NCBI GenBank assembly: GCA_026418655.1 | Contig: JAOAAW010000171.1 | Span: 1-11,460 of the forward strand | DNA from: a bacterium | GTDB lineage: Bacteria; Ratteibacteria; UBA8468; B48-G9; DTJG01 | Direction of reading: 5' to 3' | Length of the DNA: 11,460 bases | Shown here: positions 6,262 to 11,460 of the stretch, piece after piece | Numbering within the stretch: position 1 is the stretch's first letter | Layout: every line of letters begins with the position of its first letter | Program-made: the position numbers and the translations under genes | The notes under the pieces: model-generated | Databases searched by the model: none | The model's input: only the letters and a program-made list of their open reading frames with translations | What the model was told of the DNA's origin: nothing

Positions 6262-7440
6262 CTACGCATTTTTCACCACCATTGTAATGCCTTCTCCACC
6301 ACCAATACAAAGGGTACAAAGCCCGAATTTTGCACCTTTTCTTTTCATTTCATACAATAGCGTTGTAAGGATTCTTGCTCCGCTTGCTCCAATAGGGTGT
6401 CCCAGTGCAATGGCACCACCATTAACATTAACCTTTGCCATATCCCATTTCATTTCAATGCTCACTGCAAGAACCTGTGCTGCAAATGCCTCGTTGATTT
6501 CAATCAGATCAATTTCTTCAAGGGACAATTTTGCGTTTTCAAGCGCCTTTATTGTTGCTGGCACAGGACCAAGACCCATCAATGCTGGTTCAAGGCCTGC
6601 CTGAGCAAAACTTATTATTTCTGCCATTGGAGTAAGATTTAATCCTTCAACTGCATCTTCTGAAACAACAACAACTGCTGCTGCACCATCATTGATACCA
6701 GAAGCATTCCCTGCTGTGATTGTACCATTTTCCTTGAATGCTGGCTTGAGTTTTTCCAGTTTTTCAATGGTTGTATCTGGTCTTGGAAATTCATCTATTT
6801 CAAAAAATGTCTGTCTGTCTTTTTCCCTGACAATCACAGGCACAATCTCATCCCTGAATTTTCCTTCGTCCATTGCTTTTTTGCATTTTTGTTGCGAAAG
6901 GAAAGCAAATTCATCCTGCTTTTGTCTTGATATGTTGTATTTTTCAGCCAAATTTTCTCCAGCAATGCCCATATGATAATTGTTGTAAATATCCCAGAGT
7001 CCATCGTGTATCAATGAGTCAATGAGCTTTCCATGCCCGAGTTTATAACCTGTGCGGGCTTTCTCAATCAGATAGGGCGCCTGGCTCATATTTTCCATTC
7101 CGCCAGCAACCACAATGTCAGATTCATCCGTCATTATTGATTGCGCTGCAAGTGCTACTGCCTTCAGTCCTGAACCGCATACCTTGTTTATTGTCATTGC
7201 AGAAACCCTTACTGGAATACCTGCCCTCAATGCTGCCTGGCGTGCAGGATTCTGTCCGAGTCCTGCCTGTAACACATTTCCCATTATTACCTGGTCAACC
7301 TTTTCAGGCAAAATCCCTGCCTTTTTTATTGCTTCACGGATTACTGTTGAACCAAGTTCCACTGCACCAACACTGCTTAAACTTTTACAAAAACTTCCTA
7401 TTGCTGTTCTCACTGCGCTAATAATAAAAACCCTTTTCAT
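6262..7440 (-). CDS. Acetyl-CoA acetyltransferase (thiolase)
   Basis: The 392-residue product is full length for a biosynthetic-type thiolase (the AtoB/ThlA/PhaA group). This enzyme condenses two acetyl-CoA into acetoacetyl-CoA or cleaves it in reverse, in the cytoplasm. All catalytic residues are in place: the nucleophile C88 in INKVCGSGLKAV, H348 in GGAIALGHPIGASGAR, and C378 in GLCTLCIGGGEG. N316 of NEAF helps form the oxyanion hole. The GHPIGASG signature and the GGMENMSQ segment (113-120) agree with this assignment. The ATG overlaps the stop of the CoA-transferase gene as ATGA, with AGGA a few bases upstream, so the two are co-translated. Together they can connect acetyl-CoA, acetoacetyl-CoA and free short-chain acids. 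No hydroxyacyl-CoA dehydrogenase, crotonase or butyryl-CoA gene is present in the window, so the direction of the pathway is open. Confidence 0.95.
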   Translation of the reverse strand: MKRVFIISAVRTAIGSFCKSLSSVGAVELGSTVIREAIKKAGILPEKVDQVIMGNVLQAGLGQNPARQAALRAGIPVRVSAMTINKVCGSGLKAVALAAQSIMTDESDIVVAGGMENMSQAPYLIEKARTGYKLGHGKLIDSLIHDGLWDIYNNYHMGIAGENLAEKYNISRQKQDEFAFLSQQKCKKAMDEGKFRDEIVPVIVREKDRQTFFEIDEFPRPDTTIEKLEKLKPAFKENGTITAGNASGINDGAAAVVVVSEDAVEGLNLTPMAEIISFAQAGLEPALMGLGPVPATIKALENAKLSLEEIDLIEINEAFAAQVLAVSIEMKWDMAKVNVNGGAIALGHPIGASGARILTTLLYEMKRKGAKFGLCTLCIGGGEGITMVVKNA

Positions 7441-8999
7441 ATGCTGTTTCCTATTCCCATTGGCTTTTCATAAAATATACTGGCATCCATGGTTCTTAAA
7501 TCATCTGATATTTCAGGGACAAAGTCCATTTTTGAAATAACATCTTTCCCAAGGTCAATTCCTGGAGCAATCTCAACAAGCGTCAGGCCTTTTTCTCCAA
7601 GGGTAAAAACAGCCCTTTCAGTAATATAAAAAACTTTCTGCTTTTTTTTTCTGGCATACTCTGCACTGAAAGTGATATGTTCTACTTCTTTTAAAAACTT
7701 CTTGTGTTTGCCTTCCTGAATTATCCTCAATTTTCCATCTTTTATTTCAATCTGAAGTCCACCCGCAGTGAAAGAACCGCAATAAACCAATTTTTTTGCA
7801 TTTTGAGATATGTTGATAAATCCACCGGCTCCAGCAATCCTTGAAGAAAATTTGCTGACATTTACATTTCCCTTGCAATCCAGTTGCGCAAGTCCAAGAA
7901 AAGCAACATCAAGGCCACCGCCATCATAAAAATCAAACATATACGGCTGGTCAATAATTGCTTCAGGATTATATGCTGCACCAAAACTCAATCCACCTGC
8001 TGGAATTCCACCAACAGCACCTGCCTCAACAGTAAGGGTGATTTTGTCAAGGATCCCTTCTTCTGCTGCCACCATGGCAATGCCTTCAGGCATTCCAATT
8101 CCAAGATTTATAATATCACCTGTTTTTATCTCCATTGCAGCCCTTCTGCATATGATCTTTCTTTCATCAAGTAACATCTTCCCAAAAAGCGATTCAAGCG
8201 GAATTCTTGTCTCTCCTGAATATGCAGGATTGTATTCCTCAGCAAATGTCTGCTGATGAAATTGTTTTTCTGCAACAACGACTGCATCAACAAAAATCCC
8301 TGGAATTTTCACAAGATATGGATTTAATATTTCCTCTGTTATTCTCTCAACCTGCGCAATGACAATACCATGTGAATTTTTTGCAGCCATTGCCATTGCA
8401 AGCATTTCAAGAGAACCTGCCTCTTTTTCCATTGTGATATTTCCATTTTTATCGGCTGTTGTTCCTCTTATAAAAGCAACATTTACAACAAATGCCTTAT
8501 AAAAAAGCCATTCCCTGCCATTAAGGTGTATTATACTGACAAGATCTTCTGTGGTGATACTATTCAGTTTTCCACCACCAAAACGCGGATCAACAAAAGT
8601 ATAAAGCCCAACATGGGTTATTGTTCCTGGTTTTCCTGCCGCAATATCCCTGTAAAGGTGAGATATGACACCCTGTGGAAAATTGTATGCTTCAATCTTG
8701 TTTTCAATTGCAAGCCTTCCCATTTCAGGTACAAGATTCCAGTGTCCGCCAATAACCCTTTTCACCATACCTTCATGGGCAAAATGATTAATTCCCCTGT
8801 TTTTTCCATCTCCCTGACCTGCTGCATAGACAACTGTTAAATTTCGTGGATGGCCTGTTTCAAGAAACCTTTTTTCAAGGAAAAATGAAAGATATTCAGG
8901 ATGGCAATTACCAACAAAACCGCCGGTTGCGATGGTATCCCCGTCTTTTACAAGATTCACTGCCTCTTCAATTTTTCTAATTTTTCCAGACAATGTCAT
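7437..8999 (-). CDS. Acyl-CoA:acetate/propionate CoA-transferase (Pct/YdiF-like)
   Basis: A single-chain family I CoA-transferase with both half-domains fused, about 520 residues. It moves CoA between acyl-CoA and a free acid such as acetate, propionate or acetoacetate through a glutamyl-CoA thioester. The N-terminal half carries GGFVGNCHPEYL and HFAHEGMVKRVIGGHW; the C-terminal half carries NLGIGMPEG, VEAGAVGGIPAGG with the catalytic Glu (E325 from this start), FDFYDGGGLDVAFLGLAQ and the tail ERAVF ... LVEIAPGIDL. These match the clostridial propionate CoA-transferase and E. coli YdiF as I remember them. The ATG at 8999 is chosen because AAGGG lies 5 bases upstream; an in-frame GTG at 9014 would add five residues and has no ribosome binding site. 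The gene overlaps the end of the upstream small frame by 23 bases and the thiolase start by 4. The acid it prefers cannot be told. Confidence 0.93.
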   Translation of the reverse strand: MTLSGKIRKIEEAVNLVKDGDTIATGGFVGNCHPEYLSFFLEKRFLETGHPRNLTVVYAAGQGDGKNRGINHFAHEGMVKRVIGGHWNLVPEMGRLAIENKIEAYNFPQGVISHLYRDIAAGKPGTITHVGLYTFVDPRFGGGKLNSITTEDLVSIIHLNGREWLFYKAFVVNVAFIRGTTADKNGNITMEKEAGSLEMLAMAMAAKNSHGIVIAQVERITEEILNPYLVKIPGIFVDAVVVAEKQFHQQTFAEEYNPAYSGETRIPLESLFGKMLLDERKIICRRAAMEIKTGDIINLGIGMPEGIAMVAAEEGILDKITLTVEAGAVGGIPAGGLSFGAAYNPEAIIDQPYMFDFYDGGGLDVAFLGLAQLDCKGNVNVSKFSSRIAGAGGFINISQNAKKLVYCGSFTAGGLQIEIKDGKLRIIQEGKHKKFLKEVEHITFSAEYARKKKQKVFYITERAVFTLGEKGLTLVEIAPGIDLGKDVISKMDFVPEISDDLRTMDASIFYEKPMGIGNSI

Positions 9000-9294
9000 C
9001 CTTGCCCTTTTCACTATTTTTTATACCTTCATCATCAATCAGATTTGGTCCAGTGCTATAGACAAGGATTTTATCATTTTGTTTTTTATAAACAAAATCT
9101 TTTCCTGTAAACGGATCAAGGGGTATGGCAGCAAGTATATCTGGAACAAGTTGCTGAAGTTTGTCAGGAAATCTTTTGTAAATTTTTTTATATATTGCCA
9201 AACCACAAAAAATTTTCAATCCCTCAATCTGTGCAATATATCTTGATTGAAAAACATTTTTAAATGTACCCCAAGAAAAAACAGCCTTCGCCAT
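8977..9294 (-). CDS. Orphan pseudopilin-like C-terminal domain, likely gene fragment
   Basis: A 105-residue frame whose pattern is that of a domain usually found at the C-terminus of longer proteins: a helix (IEGLKIFCGLAIYKKIYKRF, residues 23-42), then PDKLQQLVP, IPLDPFTGKDFVYK, ILVYSTGPN, and an acidic end (DDEG ... DDIVW). Similar tails occur on type II secretion pseudopilin-like and large hypothetical proteins, especially in Planctomycetes, Lentisphaerae and relatives. The rest of such a protein is missing: an in-frame TAA lies nine codons before the ATG, and mnmG ends only 50 bases upstream. There is no ribosome binding site before the ATG. It may be a decayed remnant, or a genuine stand-alone domain translated by coupling. 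Its last 23 bases include the start of the CoA-transferase gene. Confidence 0.5.
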   Translation of the reverse strand: MAKAVFSWGTFKNVFQSRYIAQIEGLKIFCGLAIYKKIYKRFPDKLQQLVPDILAAIPLDPFTGKDFVYKKQNDKILVYSTGPNLIDDEGIKNSEKGKDDIVWKN

Positions 9295-9344
9295 GTTTTT
9301 AATATCAATATTACGGATTTACAGCCTAAAAATTTTGGGTGAAT

Positions 9345-11174
9345 TCAGGGGCCTGTACGAGAAAGTTTCCTCAGATGAATATAGATTGCAGTGATGTCAG
9401 ATGGGCTTATTCCATCAATTTTTTTTGCCTGGCCTATGGTAAATGGCCTGAATTTTGAAAGTTTCTCTTTTGCCTCTGTTGATATGCCATAAACACGGTT
9501 ATAATCAATTGTTTCAGGAATTATTAAACTGTCCATTTGACCTGTCTTTTCTATAAGGTTCATTTCTCTTTTGATGTATCCAGAGTATTTGATTTCAATC
9601 TCAATCTCCTCCTTTACATGCTGGGGTAAATCTTTAATCTCAGGATAAAATCTTATAATGTCATCAATGAAATTTTCTGGTCTGCGCAAAAGGTCTGCAA
9701 TGGATGTTTTTTCTTCTACGCCGGATAAATATGTGTTTTCAAGTTTTTCACAGAATTCTTTTGTAAGTTTTCTGTTTTCTTCCATTGTTCTGTATATTTT
9801 TTCATCAATCAGGCCATACTTATAGCCATAATCCATCAGACGAAAATCAGCATTGTCCTGACGCAGAATAAGCCGGTATTCAGCCCTTGAAGTAAACATC
9901 CTGTATGGTTCTGTGATTTCTCTTGTTGTGATATCATCCAGCATCACGCCGATATAAGATTCTTCCCTCTTTAAAATCAGTGGTTCTTTTTCAAGAAGTG
10001 ATGCAGCTGCATTAATGCCAGCAATAAGTCCCTGACCTGCTGCCTCTTCATACCCGCTTGTTCCATTTATCTGTCCTGCAAGGTAAAGTCCTTTTATTTT
10101 TTTTGTCTCAAGGGTTGGTTTGAGTTGATATGGTGGAACAAAATCATACTCAATCGCATAGCCATAGCGAAGAATTCTGACATTCTCAAGGCCAGGAATT
10201 GTTTTAAGCGCTTTTTCCTGAACATCAACAGGAATACTTGTGGCAAAGCCATTGACATAAACTTCATCAGTGTTATATCCTTCTGGTTCAAGAAAAATAT
10301 GGTGGTTAAACCTGTCAGGAAATCTTACCACCTTTACTTCAACCGATGGACAATACCTGGGACCAGTGGAACGAATCTGACCTGTAAATAAGGGTGCCCT
10401 GTCAAGATTGTCCTTTATTATCTGAATTGTTTCTTGGGTTGTCATTGTCAGATAACAGCTAATCTGTTTTCTTTCTATTTTTTTTGTTCTGTATGAAAAA
10501 GGAACAGGGCTTTCATCGCCCTTTTGTTCTTTTGTTTTGCTGAAATCTATTGAATTTTTGCTTATTCTTGGCGGAGTGCCTGTTTTCAATCTACCTGTTT
10601 CAAATCCAATCTCCCGAAGACATTCTGTAATACCTTTTGCAGGAAATTCACCCATTCTTCCTGCTGGAAAGGTTCTGTTTCCAATGTGGATGATGCCATT
10701 TAAGAATGTGCCGGGACATAAAATTACGCACTTACAACTAATTTTCTCACCGGATTGAAGTATCACCCCTGAAATTCTGTAGTTTTCAACAAGAATTTTT
10801 GTTACAAGACCCCTTACAAGTATGAGATGGTCTTGATTCAAAAGAATTTTTTTCATGCAGTCAGAGTATTTGAATCTATCAATCTGAGCCCTTGGACTCC
10901 AGACAGAACGACCCTTTCCTGTATTGAGCATACGGAATTGAATTCCTGTGATATCTGTGGTAAGAGCCATCTGTCCACCAAGGGCATCAATTTCTCTTAC
11001 AATCTGCCCTTTTCCAACTCCACCTATCGCAGGATTGCAGCTTGGCTTTGCTATTGTTTCTAAATTGGCCGTAATAAGAAGGGTTTTAAGTCCCATTCTT
11101 GCTGATGCAAGGGCTGCTTCAATTCCTGCATGTCCAGCGCCAACAACAATAATCTGATATTCTGTTTCAAGCAT
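9345..11174 (-). CDS. mnmG: tRNA uridine-5-carboxymethylaminomethyl modification enzyme MnmG (GidA)
   Basis: The 609-residue product is close to the usual length of about 620-630. MnmG is an FAD- and NADH-dependent enzyme that works with the GTPase MnmE to install carboxymethylaminomethyl or aminomethyl groups on U34 of tRNAs reading split codon boxes. Visible landmarks are the FAD dinucleotide fold VVGAGHAGIEAA (10-21), SCNPAIGGVGKG with C46, GPRYCPSVEVKVVRFPDR (271-288) with C275, AGQINGTSGYEEAAGQG (366-382), and EPYRMFTSRAEYRL (421-434). C46 and C275 correspond to the two conserved cysteines of the family. The C-terminal helical domain that contacts MnmE and tRNA ends in ISPSDITAIYIHLRK. 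The start overlaps the end of the upstream DUF1015 gene by 8 bases and has no clear ribosome binding site, which suggests coupling. No mnmE is present in the window. Confidence 0.98.
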   Translation of the reverse strand: MLETEYQIIVVGAGHAGIEAALASARMGLKTLLITANLETIAKPSCNPAIGGVGKGQIVREIDALGGQMALTTDITGIQFRMLNTGKGRSVWSPRAQIDRFKYSDCMKKILLNQDHLILVRGLVTKILVENYRISGVILQSGEKISCKCVILCPGTFLNGIIHIGNRTFPAGRMGEFPAKGITECLREIGFETGRLKTGTPPRISKNSIDFSKTKEQKGDESPVPFSYRTKKIERKQISCYLTMTTQETIQIIKDNLDRAPLFTGQIRSTGPRYCPSVEVKVVRFPDRFNHHIFLEPEGYNTDEVYVNGFATSIPVDVQEKALKTIPGLENVRILRYGYAIEYDFVPPYQLKPTLETKKIKGLYLAGQINGTSGYEEAAGQGLIAGINAAASLLEKEPLILKREESYIGVMLDDITTREITEPYRMFTSRAEYRLILRQDNADFRLMDYGYKYGLIDEKIYRTMEENRKLTKEFCEKLENTYLSGVEEKTSIADLLRRPENFIDDIIRFYPEIKDLPQHVKEEIEIEIKYSGYIKREMNLIEKTGQMDSLIIPETIDYNRVYGISTEAKEKLSKFRPFTIGQAKKIDGISPSDITAIYIHLRKLSRTGP

Positions 11175-11460
11175 ATCTTGCTATGACAAGGCCTGAAGGA
11201 ACTTTTGGATAGAAAAAAGTGGTCTTTGGCGGAAGAATTTCTCCATTTATAGAAACCTGCCTGATTTTCATCAAATCAGGCGGTTGCATCAGAAAACCAA
11301 TACTACCAGGATTTTGATTTACATAATCAACAATGGTCTGGGGATTTCTATCATAAAAAAGTTTTTTGTCTGCGCTGACATTAAAGATTTTCTCAAGAAC
11401 AAAATGATGGAGGATCGCAACATCAAGTGTTTTCCATTGTTCAGAATAAGTTTCAGGCAA
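11167..11460 (-). CDS. DUF1015 family protein, C-terminal part (cut by window edge)
   Basis: These 97 residues are the carboxyl end of a longer protein; the gene begins beyond the right edge. The first codon in the window is TTG, which is presumably an internal leucine. The segment shows the conserved tail of the DUF1015 family: LDVAILHHFVLEKIF (residues 13-27), a YDRNPQTIVDYV helix region, GFLMQPPDLMKIRQV, and the closing LPPKTTFFYPKVPSGLVI. The biochemical role of this family is not established; members are soluble cytoplasmic proteins of about 400 residues. Its stop codon lies inside the start of mnmG (8-base overlap), so the two are in one operon, but that pairing does not itself reveal the function. 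Confidence 0.85.
   Translation of the reverse strand: MPETYSEQWKTLDVAILHHFVLEKIFNVSADKKLFYDRNPQTIVDYVNQNPGSIGFLMQPPDLMKIRQVSINGEILPPKTTFFYPKVPSGLVIARYA

Noticed and set aside
7115..7540. 141-codon open frame on the plus strand across the thiolase start
   Set aside because: It is antisense to two well-supported genes with intact catalytic motifs, and the translation has no recognisable domain.
9301..9312. AATATCAATATT palindrome after mnmG as a terminator or operator
   Set aside because: The stem is 5 A-T pairs with a 2-base loop, too weak to support either role.
10094..10291. 65-codon minus-strand frame inside mnmG
   Set aside because: It is an out-of-frame overlap within a confidently identified gene.
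1..11460. Complete CRISPR array, transposase, tRNA or rRNA gene inside the window
   Set aside because: No regularly spaced direct repeats, transposase motifs or recognisable RNA gene were found. The CRISPR/rRNA hypothesis concerns only sequence beyond the left edge.

Overview
The window is an AT-rich stretch of bacterial chromosome in which every recognisable gene is read on the minus strand, so the genes run right to left. The organism cannot be named from this sequence. The density of coupled genes and a small fragment of a pseudopilin-like C-terminal domain (DPFTGK ... YSTGPN ... DD) would suit the PVC group or an Omnitrophica-like candidate phylum, but this is a weak inference.

From right to left, the window opens inside the C-terminus of a DUF1015-family protein. 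This overlaps mnmG, which encodes the tRNA wobble-uridine modification enzyme. A 105-codon orphan domain follows, and its tail overlaps the start of a Pct/YdiF-type CoA-transferase. The transferase gene overlaps a thiolase gene by ATGA. These two form a coupled acyl-CoA module that could interconvert acetyl-CoA, acetoacetyl-CoA and short-chain acids.

A 184-base gap (6078-6261) holds a perfect palindrome and a second, longer inverted repeat. Beyond it lies a three-gene carbohydrate operon: an AKR11/YhdN-like aldo/keto reductase, a 1030-residue glycoside hydrolase resembling the GH106-type architecture, and a protein of about 624 residues that looks like a six-hairpin (alpha/alpha)6 glycosidase of no family I can name. 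None of the three has a visible signal peptide, so they probably work together in the cytoplasm on imported oligosaccharides. Their substrate is unknown.

The most interesting part is the left edge, bases 1-135. Just past the last stop codon there is a near-consensus sigma70 promoter (TTTACA, 17 bases, TATAAT) pointing out of the window. A boxA-like antitermination element follows where the RNA should begin, and then a hairpin within noncoding-looking sequence. BoxA next to a promoter marks long untranslated transcripts, namely rRNA operons and CRISPR arrays. I infer that a CRISPR array (leader seen here, repeats off the edge) or an rRNA operon begins just left of base 1. No CRISPR repeat or cas gene is visible in the window.
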